Source: Desulfosporosinus sp.
GTDB lineage: Bacteria; Bacillota; Desulfitobacteriia; Desulfitobacteriales; Desulfitobacteriaceae
DNA length: 52,787 bases
Assembly: GCA_031292095.1 (NCBI GenBank)
Contig: JARLHU010000017.1
Location: 1-52,787, forward strand
Reading direction: 5' to 3'
Below, in pieces: positions 18,452-27,050 of the stretch. A program made the position numbers and the translations under genes. The notes beneath the pieces are model-generated. The model saw only the letters and a list, made by a program, of their open reading frames with translations, was not told the DNA's origin and did not search any database. The number at the start of each line of letters is the position of its first letter. The stretch's first letter is position 1.

Positions 18452-19639
18452 CTAAAGCACAGTCAATTCACGCGGGCTTACCGATAAATACCTTGCACCC
18501 ATTTCGGCTTCGATGACAACCGTGTCTTCGATCCCTACAACTCCAACACCTGGGAATACAAATTTCGGCTCGATCGCTAGCACCATTCCGGGCTTTAACA
18601 CTTCTTTAGATCCCTTGCTAATAGTCGGAAGTTCATCCAGTTCCAATCCCACCCCATGTCCGACAAAACGAACCTGGCCTGTCCCATAACCCATAAAATT
18701 TTTCTCATAAGGGGTATTCTCACGAACCCAAGTTAAAATTTCCTCATAGATTTCGCCGGCTACCCTTCCCGGAATTAAGGCTCCACGAATTTTCTCTTCG
18801 ATCTGCCTTGCCACCTCGTAGGCCTTGTTAAGTTCCTCTGACAAGGGGCCGAGACTCAGAATTCGGGTTTGGTCAATCTGGTAGCCATGCACAACTGTCA
18901 CCATATCTACAATGATCGGTTCATTCGTTTGAATTTGAGCCATCGTTGCGCCATTCGGATGAGCAATGGAAATTCCCTGTCCGGTGACAGGCCCGTCAAA
19001 ACAGCTGGGTATTGCAGCCCGAGCCCCTGAAGTGATGACACAGAAATGGAATTCAGAGTCAAAACCGCGCATTCGAACATAACCACCGTGTCCGAGCGCC
19101 CGCGCTTTTCCCTCTACTAACCCTTCTAACTCAACCTCCGTCATTCCCTCATGAAGGACTTCTTTGGCATACTCTAAAACCAAGGCATGGATTTGGGCAC
19201 TTTTTTCAAGACGAGCTATTTCCCACTTCGACTTTACTGCCCGCTGCCAGCGAACCTCCGTGGAAACATCCACCAACAAAACCTCTGGAAATGTTTTGCG
19301 ATAGCGCTCAAATTGATTCACAGGAAGGACATCGAGTTCCAGCCCCAATATTCTTGGCAAAGGAAGTCCTGCTTCCTGAATATAGTTCGGAATTTTAGAG
19401 ATCCCTTTCAGGGGAATAACCTCCCAAGCGCTTTCTTGCTGCGCCCTGTCAAAATCCCGATAGGCAAGCACAATGGGCTTTCCTTCCATCGGAATATAGA
19501 TATGAACATTTTGAGCTGTTCCTGTATAATACAAGGTATCCGCCCGCTGAACCAACAGTGCCCCTTCAATGCCTTTTTTTTGCAAACTATCTTGAAGATT
19601 CGTGACCCGCTCTTGTAATTCTGTTATGGGTACTTTCAT
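18452..19639 (-). CDS. M24 family metallopeptidase (Xaa-Pro dipeptidase/aminopeptidase type)
   Basis: About 395 residues: creatinase-like N-terminal domain (LLVQRADTLYYTGTAQNVHIYIP) and a C-terminal pita-bread domain. Metal ligands seen are the two Asp in IVDMVTVVHGYQIDQTR, His in VGHGVGLELDE, and Glu in LAIEPKF and GIEDTVV. Start ATG 19639 after GGAGGAG. The family cleaves N-terminal residues before proline, but this one could be specialised; substrate cannot be told. Monocistronic. Confidence 0.85.
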   Translation of the reverse strand: MKVPITELQERVTNLQDSLQKKGIEGALLVQRADTLYYTGTAQNVHIYIPMEGKPIVLAYRDFDRAQQESAWEVIPLKGISKIPNYIQEAGLPLPRILGLELDVLPVNQFERYRKTFPEVLLVDVSTEVRWQRAVKSKWEIARLEKSAQIHALVLEYAKEVLHEGMTEVELEGLVEGKARALGHGGYVRMRGFDSEFHFCVITSGARAAIPSCFDGPVTGQGISIAHPNGATMAQIQTNEPIIVDMVTVVHGYQIDQTRILSLGPLSEELNKAYEVARQIEEKIRGALIPGRVAGEIYEEILTWVRENTPYEKNFMGYGTGQVRFVGHGVGLELDELPTISKGSKEVLKPGMVLAIEPKFVFPGVGVVGIEDTVVIEAEMGARYLSVSPRELTVL

Positions 19640-19789
19640 GCTTCTCTCCTCCATATTTTAAGTAATATTCAGAATTTTAATTTTATTATCATTATGTTCA
19701 GATTCCTTTGACTTTGCAAGTTTTTTATTTATTCATCCAACTGGGGGAACGCCGCTTCTATAAGTGGGCGTGATTGGAGAAAGCAATCT

Positions 19790-19826
19790 AAGAGCCGAGT
19801 AGAAATTTAAATCCTACTCGGCTCTT
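19790..19826 (-). terminator. Terminator after rubrerythrin
   Basis: Perfect 13-base-pair stem AAGAGCCGAGTAG / CTACTCGGCTCTT with an 11-base loop, five bases beyond the rubrerythrin stop. Weak T-tract on either strand. Confidence 0.7.
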
Positions 19827-19830
19827 CTTC

Positions 19831-20418
19831 TTAATATACTTCAGGCAATTCCTCAAAATATCCCTGCGGATGCGCACAAGCTGGACAACTGCCTGGTGCC
19901 TCAGGCCCTTCATGGATGTAGCCACAGTTTGTGCATTTCCATACGGTCGGTGTATCTTTTTTGAAAAGTGTCCCATTTTCAATCCCATCAGCATAATGCT
20001 CAAACCGAGTCATATGGTGCTTTTCAACTTCGGCAATTTTTTGAAAAGCCCTGGCAATGTCGGCAAATCCTTCTTTGTCTGCTATAGTGCCGAAGGTTGA
20101 GTAGATTTCAGCCCATTCTTCTCTTTCCCCCGCTGCCGCCGCTCTTAGGTTGGTCAGAGTGTCCTTTAAAACTAGTGGATAGTCTGCATCGACATGTATA
20201 ATCTGGGTTTCTTCTTGGTTATGAGCAATCAGAAGTTTATAAAAGACTTGAGCATGTTCCCTTTCGTTGGCGGCTGTTGCCTCAAAAACAGCCTGAATAT
20301 GTTGATACCCTTCATTCTTAGCAACACCAGCAAAGAAAGAATACCGATTGCGTGCTTGAGATTCCCCAGCAAAGGCTTTGCTGAGGTTTTTAAATGTTTC
20401 TGTTTCATGGAATTTCAT
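19831..20418 (-). CDS. Rubrerythrin
   Basis: A 195-residue non-haem iron peroxidase protecting anaerobes from hydrogen peroxide. The four-helix diiron domain has the Glu/His ligands in AFAGESQARNRYSFFA, TAANEREHAQVFYKLL, AAAGEREEWAEIY and IAEVEKHHMTRF. The C-terminal rubredoxin domain has CTNC and CPAC for one iron. ATG start after AAGGAG. A PerR-like site lies upstream (20510-20524), in line with peroxide control in clostridia. Confidence 0.95.
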   Translation of the reverse strand: MKFHETETFKNLSKAFAGESQARNRYSFFAGVAKNEGYQHIQAVFEATAANEREHAQVFYKLLIAHNQEETQIIHVDADYPLVLKDTLTNLRAAAAGEREEWAEIYSTFGTIADKEGFADIARAFQKIAEVEKHHMTRFEHYADGIENGTLFKKDTPTVWKCTNCGYIHEGPEAPGSCPACAHPQGYFEELPEVY

Positions 20419-20509
20419 GAATTCACTCTCCTTTTTCCCTAGTTTTTCTTTAAGTTCTAATATTTATGCTTTCGAGATTACTTTAGATAATCCTGCTAAT
20501 GATTTAAAG

Positions 20510-20524
20510 TTATAATAATTAACT
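20510..20524. promoter_or_regulatory. Possible PerR box
   Basis: TTATAATAATTAACT matches 11 of 14 defined positions of the PerR consensus TTATAATnATTATAA. It lies between divergent rubrerythrin and MFS genes, about 90 bases from each start. A single inexact match in AT-rich DNA. Confidence 0.35.
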
Positions 20525-20618
20525 TATTGTGTCTTGCTGAGGGGTCGAAAAAGTTAAAGGTTTTTTTATACGGATGTCGAAGTAATGTAGGGTCAATAAT
20601 CCGAAGGTGGTTTTCCGT

Positions 20619-21836
20619 TTGAAGTTAATGCGGTCAGATATACCTCGTGCTATCATAGTCTTAATCATTGGTGGTTTCATCCAGTCGGTCGGCAATTCTC
20701 TGATGTGGCCTTTAAATAGCCTCTTTATGCATACAGTCTTGGGCCGTACCTTAACGGAAGCCGGCACCCTTCTTGCTCTTCAGTCCGCAGTAGCTCTCCT
20801 TGGTCAATTTATGAGTGGCTTCTTAGCTGATCGTTTTGGGCCAAGGAAAGTTATGATTATTGGCCTAGTCGGTGCAGTTCTTTCCGTTGGGGCTATTGGT
20901 ATCTTTCCTGTTTGGAGCGTCTATATCCCTGGGTTTATCCTCTTTGGCTTAGCCCAATCCTTTATCTTCGTTCCACTTTACGCGCTAATTCATACAGTTT
21001 GGCCGGAAGGAGGGCGAAGAGGTTTTAACCTTCTTTATGTCTTTAATAACGCCGGTGTAGCCGTAGGCACAGCTGTTGGAGGAATGATCGCTCAAGTTTC
21101 ATTCCGTCTCATCTTTTCTCTTAATGCTGCAGCCTTCTTAATCTATTTACTGATAGTGGTCATAGGGGTTTCCGAACGAAGTGTACCCCTTCCTTTGATT
21201 CCGCCGAAGCAACAAACCGAACGGCTGACAAAAGACAAAGGATTTAAGGTACTGTTGGCCTTGGGGGGTGGAATATTCTTCACCTGGGGCGCTTATATTC
21301 AGCTCGTAGCTATTTTACCCGTCGTAATGAACCAACTGGGTTTTCCCCTCTTTTCTTACAGTGTGCTTTGGACACTAAACGGCGTCTTCATCGTAACCTT
21401 ACAACCCATTATCAATTGGGTGATCCACACTTGGGCGCAAACCTTTAAAAAGCAATTTTACCTGGCGACTATTCTCTTGACCATCGGGTTTGTCATTTTG
21501 CTTGGGAAACTTCCGTATATATCCTATATTATTGCCATGCTCATCATAACACTCGGTGAAATGCTTATTTTGCCTGCGGTTCCTGCAGCTGCCGCTCAAC
21601 TCGCCCCCCAAGGAAAAAAAGGTGCTTATCAAGGCATTATCGGAGGCGCTACGTCCGGTGGTCGAATGATTGGCCCTTTACTGGGTGGCATGATGTATGA
21701 CTTCGGCGGGGGATCGAGCGTGTGGGGTTTGGCACTCACGTTTATGGGGGCAGCTATGGTTATGTTCTTTATCTACGGAAAAGTCGTGCAAGGCTTTCAT
21801 CTGTTTCAACAAACTCAGCAAACAGAGATGACTTAA
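20619..21836 (+). CDS. MFS transporter
   Basis: About 405 residues with twelve hydrophobic segments and the MFS loop 2-3 signature (GFLADRFGPRKVMIIG). The second half repeats the pattern (ILPAVPAAAAQLAPQGKKGAYQG between TM 10 and 11), as in multidrug efflux members of the DHA1 type. I take TTG 20619 as start, seven bases after AAGGTGG; the frame opens at GTG 20607. Substrate unknown. The next gene (Nudix) is on the same strand 64 bases away. Confidence 0.85.
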   Translation: MKLMRSDIPRAIIVLIIGGFIQSVGNSLMWPLNSLFMHTVLGRTLTEAGTLLALQSAVALLGQFMSGFLADRFGPRKVMIIGLVGAVLSVGAIGIFPVWSVYIPGFILFGLAQSFIFVPLYALIHTVWPEGGRRGFNLLYVFNNAGVAVGTAVGGMIAQVSFRLIFSLNAAAFLIYLLIVVIGVSERSVPLPLIPPKQQTERLTKDKGFKVLLALGGGIFFTWGAYIQLVAILPVVMNQLGFPLFSYSVLWTLNGVFIVTLQPIINWVIHTWAQTFKKQFYLATILLTIGFVILLGKLPYISYIIAMLIITLGEMLILPAVPAAAAQLAPQGKKGAYQGIIGGATSGGRMIGPLLGGMMYDFGGGSSVWGLALTFMGAAMVMFFIYGKVVQGFHLFQQTQQTEMT

Positions 21837-21900
21837 AAAGATAAAAGAAACCTAAACTAGCGATAGTAGCAGATTCAAACAACGGAAAGGAAATGAAGAC

Positions 21901-22473
21901 ATGTCTCACTATACTGCTCCGTACCTTTTTTGCCCAGCATGTGGTAAACCCCTCCAGAACTCGATCATTGACAACCACCCTCGTAGTTCCTGTCCAAGCT
22001 GCCCTTATATCCACTGGGGAAATTTTTCTCTCGGTGTTGGGGGTGTTCTTTGGCACAATGACAAAGTCCTGCTTGTCCAACGTGGACATAATCCTGGCAA
22101 AGGAATGTGGACTATTCCTGGAGGATATGTGGACCAAGGAGAACCGATTGGGGAAGCAATTATACGAGAAATTTTAGAGGAAACCGGAATTAAAGCTAAA
22201 CCGCTCTCTATTATTGGCTTGCGCGATCTACCTTCCGAAAGACATGATACCTATATTATTTTCCTGATGGAATTTCTAGGCGGAACCCTACAAGCACAGC
22301 CAGGGGAAGTCAGTGATCTGGGCTTTTTTTCTTTAAAAGAGTGTTCTACCCTTCCCATCCCCTCGCTAACTTTGAGTGCGCTCGATGCGTCTCACGCCGT
22401 TTCTCAAGGGCTCGTATTTAATTCAGACGTTAAACTTTCGAGTAAGTTATCAACGCTCTACCAAATTCGCTAA
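21901..22473 (+). CDS. Nudix hydrolase with zinc ribbon
   Basis: 190 residues. An N-terminal zinc ribbon (FCPACGKPL ... SCPSCPYIHW) precedes the Nudix domain; the Nudix box G-x5-E-x7-REUxEExGU is complete in GGYVDQGEPIGEAIIREILEETG (Glu metal ligands). The zinc ribbon recalls NudC-type NADH pyrophosphatases, but the specificity motif of NudC (SQPWPFPxS) is absent, so substrate is open. ATG preceded by AACGGAAAGG. The stop lies three bases from the convergent next gene. Confidence 0.88.
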   Translation: MSHYTAPYLFCPACGKPLQNSIIDNHPRSSCPSCPYIHWGNFSLGVGGVLWHNDKVLLVQRGHNPGKGMWTIPGGYVDQGEPIGEAIIREILEETGIKAKPLSIIGLRDLPSERHDTYIIFLMEFLGGTLQAQPGEVSDLGFFSLKECSTLPIPSLTLSALDASHAVSQGLVFNSDVKLSSKLSTLYQIR

Positions 22474-22476
22474 TCG

Positions 22477-23211
22477 CTATGAAATTTCCGCCCGAGCTTC
22501 CGGATCGAAGGGGTTAGTTCTGGCTGCATAAGAGAATAGAAAAGGGTAATCTTCCTTAAGGTGAATCATATACATCAACCATTCAAGAATCAAGAGAGTA
22601 TACGCTCGTTCAATATCTCCCGAAAAGTGCTGGTAATCTGCCTCACTAAGCTGCTTCAAGTCCTGTCGACTAACCAGCTCCTCTGTTAAATGAAAGACGG
22701 CCCATAAGAGCTCTGTGAAGGATTCATGTTCAAACAAATTTGGGTTTTCTAACATCCTTAAGAGAAAATCTCTTTTTTCTATTAGTTTAGACTTTAGCTC
22801 TGCGAGCTCACCTATCCTACTGTTCATCCGAAACTCATCTTTCCCTAGCCACTTTTTCATTTTCTCAACCTTTTGGGGCCAATCGTCTAATAAGATTAAC
22901 CTCGCCGTTTCCTCACTCGTCCGGTCGAACTGAGCAAGACTTTGCAGCAGTTCGACCCCGCTTTCACTGAAAAAGGCCCCAATGACCATATTGAGTTTTT
23001 TGACTCTCTGTCCCTTTTCGCGACGGCTCAAAAGACTATCTATCACGATAGTCGATAGAAGGATATAAATAGGTAGAAATGCAATTTGTGACAATAGGTC
23101 GCTAAAGATAGCGCGTACATCATGAAAAATGAGATTTTTTATAAAATAAATGGTAAATGAGGCAATACTCAGTCCCAATACTAAATAGATCTCCCACTTC
23201 TTCTGTTTCAT
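22477..23211 (-). CDS. Conserved two-TM membrane protein, unknown
   Basis: 244 residues. Two transmembrane helices at the N-terminus (IYLVLGLSIASFTIYFI and IAFLPIYILLSTIVIDSLL) and a long cytoplasmic, charged, helical region with coiled-coil character (RIGELAELKSKLIEKRDFLLRML). A late stretch LILEWLMYMIHLKEDYPFLFSYAART is conserved-looking. ATG after GGAGGG. I do not recognise a named family. Confidence 0.75.
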   Translation of the reverse strand: MKQKKWEIYLVLGLSIASFTIYFIKNLIFHDVRAIFSDLLSQIAFLPIYILLSTIVIDSLLSRREKGQRVKKLNMVIGAFFSESGVELLQSLAQFDRTSEETARLILLDDWPQKVEKMKKWLGKDEFRMNSRIGELAELKSKLIEKRDFLLRMLENPNLFEHESFTELLWAVFHLTEELVSRQDLKQLSEADYQHFSGDIERAYTLLILEWLMYMIHLKEDYPFLFSYAARTNPFDPEARAEIS

Positions 23212-23238
23212 TACTTCCCTCCATCTGCTTATTCTTAC

Positions 23239-23553
23239 CTAATTAGCTTTCTTCCGTCCGTCCATTAAATGCCTGAGCGCGGCGATCGGATGGACAAAAA
23301 GCATTTTGGGGCCTGAATAGCGCATAATATCTATAATTCTTTTACGCATCTCTGGTTTATAACAATGCACAGTGCATTTGCCGCAGGTTGGTTTACTCTC
23401 TCCGAACTTACACTGACTAAGTCGGGTCATGGCATAATCAGATAAGCTTTGGCACTCCGGGCACAATCCACCTACCGAGTGGTGATGATCTTTACAGTAT
23501 AACCTTAGCATCATTTGCACCGTCGTCTTTTCACGCTCTATCCTATTTGACAT
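23239..23553 (-). CDS. YgbA-like nitrous-oxide-stimulated promoter family protein
   Basis: 104 residues, starting at ATG 23553 (MSNRIEREKTTVQMML) behind AAGGAG; the frame runs upstream to 23745 without family resemblance. It has the conserved cysteine array GLCPECQSL, QCKFGESKPTCGKCTVHCY and the C-terminal MRYSGPKMLFVHPIAALRHL, characteristic of the YgbA_NO family. In E. coli ygbA responds to nitric-oxide stress; the cysteines suggest metal or iron-sulfur binding (inference). Confidence 0.85.
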   Translation of the reverse strand: MSNRIEREKTTVQMMLRLYCKDHHHSVGGLCPECQSLSDYAMTRLSQCKFGESKPTCGKCTVHCYKPEMRKRIIDIMRYSGPKMLFVHPIAALRHLMDGRKKAN

Positions 23554-23606
23554 TGTGGCTAGATTCTCCTTCCATATGACGCTGATAAAATTGGGAAAGA
23601 CGTAGG

Positions 23607-23640
23607 AAAAGACCGGGTGTAAACCCGGTTCTTTTTTTCT
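23607..23640 (-). terminator. Terminator after the RluA-type gene
   Basis: Hairpin GACCGGGT/ACCCGGTTC with loop GTAA; T-runs on both sides make it potentially bidirectional. It lies 45 bases beyond the pseudouridine synthase stop. Confidence 0.75.
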
Positions 23641-23683
23641 AAATGAAAGGGTAATTGCTACACTCTCTGAGTTAACTTCTATG

Positions 23684-24598
23684 CTAATGGCTAAATAAAT
23701 TGAGAAATTCCTTAGGAATATCCGTCTCATAACGTACTTCTTCACCCGTTATGGGATGTTTAAAGGCGAGAACCCTAGCATGAAGTCCTAACCGACCCAG
23801 GGGGTGCTTGGTTGCGCCATACTTCTTATCTCCAATGACACTGTGTCCTATATCTTTCATATGGACACGGATTTGGTTCTTTCGCCCAGTCTCCAGATTT
23901 ACTTCCAATAAAGAGTAATGTTTGTTTTTCTCAAGCACCTTGTAGTGGGTCACCGCTTTTTGCCCGTCATTAGGGGTGCGACTGGAATACATAATAAAGG
24001 CTTTACTTTCTGTCAGCCATGAAGTGATCGTGCCCAGCTCTTGGGTCACAAGCCCCTCTACAACCGCTACATAACTTCGCTCCAGAACGGTTTCCTTCCA
24101 AGCATTTTGTAACGACTGCTGTACTTTCTCGCTTTTCGCAAACATCATGACTCCAGAAGTATCCCTATCAAGACGATGCAACACAAAGATCTTATTCTTG
24201 GCGTCCCTTTTTTTTACATGCTCACTTAAAATACTATAAGCTGTTTGTTCTTTTTCTGTAGCAGTAGCGATCGAAAGCAGCCCAGCCTGTTTTTCGATGA
24301 TTATAATATAATCATCCTCGAACACTATATTTAAACCTTGAGGTTGCTGTTCCACCAATACTTTAGTCCAATTCACGACTACTTCTTGACCTATCTCCAG
24401 CGGATGATTATATTGAGTAATGACTTCGTTGTCTACTGAAATCTGATGATGGGCCAGAAGGGATTTGACCTCGCTACGGCTTTTACTAGGGATCTCGACA
24501 AGTAAAAACTTCATCAGCTCGGCCTGTTCACTTACCTTAAGGCACGTTTGTTTCTGCTTCCCAGTTTTGGTTATTAGCTTACCGCCTGGTATCTGCAT
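23684..24598 (-). CDS. RluA family pseudouridine synthase
   Basis: 304 residues. N-terminal S4-like RNA-binding region (PSKSRSEVKSLLAHHQISVDNEVI) and the catalytic domain with the invariant Asp in FVLHRLDRDTSGVMMFAKS, then LETGRKNQIRVHMKDIGHSVIGDKKYG. It isomerises uridine to pseudouridine in rRNA or tRNA; RluC/D versus YlyB-type specificity cannot be assigned. ATG after AAGGGG, eight bases. Confidence 0.9.
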   Translation of the reverse strand: MQIPGGKLITKTGKQKQTCLKVSEQAELMKFLLVEIPSKSRSEVKSLLAHHQISVDNEVITQYNHPLEIGQEVVVNWTKVLVEQQPQGLNIVFEDDYIIIIEKQAGLLSIATATEKEQTAYSILSEHVKKRDAKNKIFVLHRLDRDTSGVMMFAKSEKVQQSLQNAWKETVLERSYVAVVEGLVTQELGTITSWLTESKAFIMYSSRTPNDGQKAVTHYKVLEKNKHYSLLEVNLETGRKNQIRVHMKDIGHSVIGDKKYGATKHPLGRLGLHARVLAFKHPITGEEVRYETDIPKEFLNLFSH

Positions 24599-24631
24599 AC
24601 TACTTACCCCTTATCATTATGGAATGTATTT

Positions 24632-25456
24632 TCAACTATTAAACTCTCCATGGGACACTAAATTTTCCGCCATCATAGCAATTTCGCCAAGTGATTTTGT
24701 CAGCTCAATAACATCCATCGCTTGATTCTCACTAACGATCGCCAACTGCTTAATGTGCTCTATTAAATTACTAACCGTGTCATTGACCTCCGTTATATCC
24801 TCCGATATAGCTAAGGCGGACTGTTTTGCGCCCTCAGATAGCTTTCTAACCTCATCGGCAACCACGGCAAAACCTCTACCTTTATCACCGGCCCTTGCGG
24901 CTTCGATCGATGCATTCAGTCCTAGGATACTGGTTTGAGTAGATATCCTACGAATATCTTGGGATATTCTATTTATTTTTTCAAGACCATCCTTTGCAAC
25001 TGAAGTGCCACTCTCCATAGTTCTAGCCGTAGCTGCCAACTCCTCACTCGAAGCAGAAAGCTCTTCGGACGCTGAATAACTACTTCTTACTAATTCTGAC
25101 AAATCTGTACCTACCTTCTTTAACTCATCATACCGTTGATCCGAGATCACCACAGTCATAGCGCCTTGCAAGTTGCCATTCATCCACAGTGGATTAGCAA
25201 TGGCTATATATGAAATGCCAAACTGTGATTTGGCGATTGGCATACGCACCACCAGTCTCTTCTTTTCTCTCATACATTGCATAGTGACTAATTTTTCATA
25301 CTTCGAAGTAGCTTCACCATTCTGAATTCTTAAATCTAGATTCTCATGGTTAATAGCAACGATTACTTGATCAAGACTGAAGACGAGCACAGTAATATCC
25401 TCATCATAAAAGTCCTTCATAGATGGAGCAAGAGCCACTGCCTGTTCTAGATTCAT
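24632..25456 (-). CDS. Soluble methyl-accepting chemotaxis-type protein
   Basis: 274 residues without transmembrane segments. The N-terminal half is a small sensor-like domain ([25 protein letters not shown] ... [26 protein letters not shown]) and the C-terminal half carries the MCP signalling hairpin ([34 protein letters not shown]). It should act in the cytoplasm, feeding CheA. Shorter than usual receptors, with one methylation-helix region. ATG after GGGAGGGG. No che genes nearby. Confidence 0.88.
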   Translation of the reverse strand: MNLEQAVALAPSMKDFYDEDITVLVFSLDQVIVAINHENLDLRIQNGEATSKYEKLVTMQCMREKKRLVVRMPIAKSQFGISYIAIANPLWMNGNLQGAMTVVISDQRYDELKKVGTDLSELVRSSYSASEELSASSEELAATARTMESGTSVAKDGLEKINRISQDIRRISTQTSILGLNASIEAARAGDKGRGFAVVADEVRKLSEGAKQSALAISEDITEVNDTVSNLIEHIKQLAIVSENQAMDVIELTKSLGEIAMMAENLVSHGEFNS

Positions 25457-25561
25457 TGCTTACCCCTCCCTTCCTAATACTCAAATTCACCCCAATACTA
25501 CCAGTTACCCAGAAAGAGGTCAATAAACTTCTCGCCCTTACCAGACTACTCTAACCTTTAA

Positions 25562-25721
25562 AGGCACATTCAAGTAAATAACCAGTCAGTCTGCCAGTCT
25601 ATTTTGTGTCATACTGCGTCGGCATGTTCACCTAATAGCCCCGCTATGAGGTAAACATACCTCCTTGTCTGACGCAAAATATCCTTGGCATCTTTGACTT
25701 GTTATTTTCTTTCATATGCCT
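25562..25721. repeat. Dispersed inverted-repeat element, copy 4, with nested hairpin
   Basis: Left arm AGGCACATTCAAGTAAATAA and right arm ending TTCATATGCCT match copy 1, but the loop holds about 75 extra bases. The insert is itself an inverted repeat: TGCGTC / GACGCA at its ends and ATGTTCACCTAATAG pairing with CTATGAGGTAAACAT inside. The outer right end encodes the last codons and stop of the DTW gene. Confidence 0.85.
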
Positions 25722-26347
25722 AACTCATGTCCACTTACCCCAGCCTTATAGCTTTTTAGAAATAACTTGTAGTAATCTTCAACGATCTGTGCGGGTTCTC
25801 TCTCTCCATTCATTTTTAAAATTTCAATGGTAGCTTCTATCGTACACAGATTGCCTTCACCTGCTCCTCTTCTCAAATCATAGTTCGATGCACAGTTTGG
25901 CTCTAACGAAACGATTGGCAGAGCCTTTAAAAAGTCGCTCTTCCTGAATATCTTTCTTGCTTCCTTCCAAGTTCCATCTAAGATGATAAAGGCTGGAATT
26001 CTATCGGTCAGTTCAAATTCCACTTTTCTCTTTTCTAATTCCTCATTTTCCGTCGGAAATAATACGAATGTTCTATATTTCTCCAGCTTTATATTCTTAA
26101 TTAATTGTTCAGGGCACTTGGTTCGTTCCCATAGAAAAATTTCGGTAGACTCTGGATTTATTAACTTTAATAGCCTTGCCGTATTAGATGGTCTATAAAA
26201 CTCCCTTTCACTCGATAGAATCCAAAACTTTGCTTGGGTACTTACTTTTTCGGATTTTTGACAGATACAATTGATGCTCGGCAATCCACATTTATAGCAA
26301 CTTTCATATAAACTTGTAATCTGTTTAACCTTATAAATTTTATCCAC
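25712..26347 (-). CDS. DTW domain protein (tRNA-uridine aminocarboxypropyltransferase type)
   Basis: 211 residues. N-terminal cysteine cluster CYKCGLPSINCIC, then the DTW signature as LDGTWKEARKIF and a late NYDLRRGAGEGNLCTIEA. Members (TapT/TuaA) transfer the aminocarboxypropyl group of SAM to uridine 47 or 20 of tRNA to form acp3U. GTG start after AAGGGGAT. The final Gly-Ile-stop is read from the end of the dispersed repeat, so the natural C-terminus may have been altered. Confidence 0.88.
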   Translation of the reverse strand: MDKIYKVKQITSLYESCYKCGLPSINCICQKSEKVSTQAKFWILSSEREFYRPSNTARLLKLINPESTEIFLWERTKCPEQLIKNIKLEKYRTFVLFPTENEELEKRKVEFELTDRIPAFIILDGTWKEARKIFRKSDFLKALPIVSLEPNCASNYDLRRGAGEGNLCTIEATIEILKMNGEREPAQIVEDYYKLFLKSYKAGVSGHELGI

Positions 26348-26434
26348 TTTATCCCCTTTGATAAACTATATAATTTGATGCCGTCACAATAAGCAGAAAC
26401 ACATCCTCAAAAAGAAAGATGTGTTTAGCCTTTT

Positions 26435-26839
26435 CTATTTTCCCGAAAATCGCAAGTGCACCTTTTTGATAATCCTAACGGTAGCCCGCAGAAGAATATA
26501 GATGAAAAATGAAACGATGAAACCCCATAATCCATTGGCGATATCTTGAAATTCCATGTTGCCACGACCGGTAATTTTTTGCTCAATTTCTATTGCAAAA
26601 ACTACAACAACTAAGACAGTGAATGTATAAACGAAGGAAATTGCTTCTATGCTGTGTCGGGCGAGGAATTTAAAAAGACAATTTACAATCAGAAATATAA
26701 TTAATCCTACAACACCAATAATTATGAAATGCATTTGTTTGTCGTTTAAGTTTAAATGGATTGACTTAGAGAAGATCGTTAAATGGTCGTGTATATAGTT
26801 AATTATTGAGGCTATATATTTTAAGATGATAATTAACAT
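26435..26839 (-). CDS. VanZ-like small membrane protein
   Basis: About 134 residues from ATG 26839 (MLIIILKYIAS), which follows TTGGAGGAAA. Four hydrophobic segments. The motifs DKQMHFIIIGVVGL and IEIEQKITGRGNMEFQDIANGLWGF follow the VanZ family pattern (DKxxHF... E-xxQ...GR-x5-DxxxNxxG). VanZ-like proteins are linked to cell-wall or teicoplanin phenotypes, but function is unproven. Terminating palindrome at 26938 lies upstream of it. Confidence 0.7.
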   Translation of the reverse strand: MLIIILKYIASIINYIHDHLTIFSKSIHLNLNDKQMHFIIIGVVGLIIFLIVNCLFKFLARHSIEAISFVYTFTVLVVVVFAIEIEQKITGRGNMEFQDIANGLWGFIVSFFIYILLRATVRIIKKVHLRFSGK

Positions 26840-26937
26840 ATTTTCCTCCAAAAAGAGCGACTATTTATATAAACCTTCTATATTATTTATATTGTATATT
26901 AAATCTACGCTAAAATAAAACCATTCAGTACAATAAT

Positions 26938-26971
26938 GAATAAAATCCCCTCGTACGAGGGGATTTTATTC
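26938..26971. terminator. Perfect 34-bp palindrome, bidirectional terminator
   Basis: GAATAAAATCCCCTCG and its exact complement meet at TCGTACGA; flanking A and T runs fit a rho-independent terminator on both strands. It ends transcription of the repeat-protein gene at 27051. The remainder of the 26840-27050 gap shows nothing else. Confidence 0.85.
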
Positions 26972-27050
26972 GAAGTAAACGATTCGGCATTCGCTTCCAC
27001 AAAGTTCTTATTGCGGTTAGTCGGATTCGATAATGAGCTCTTACTGAGTC

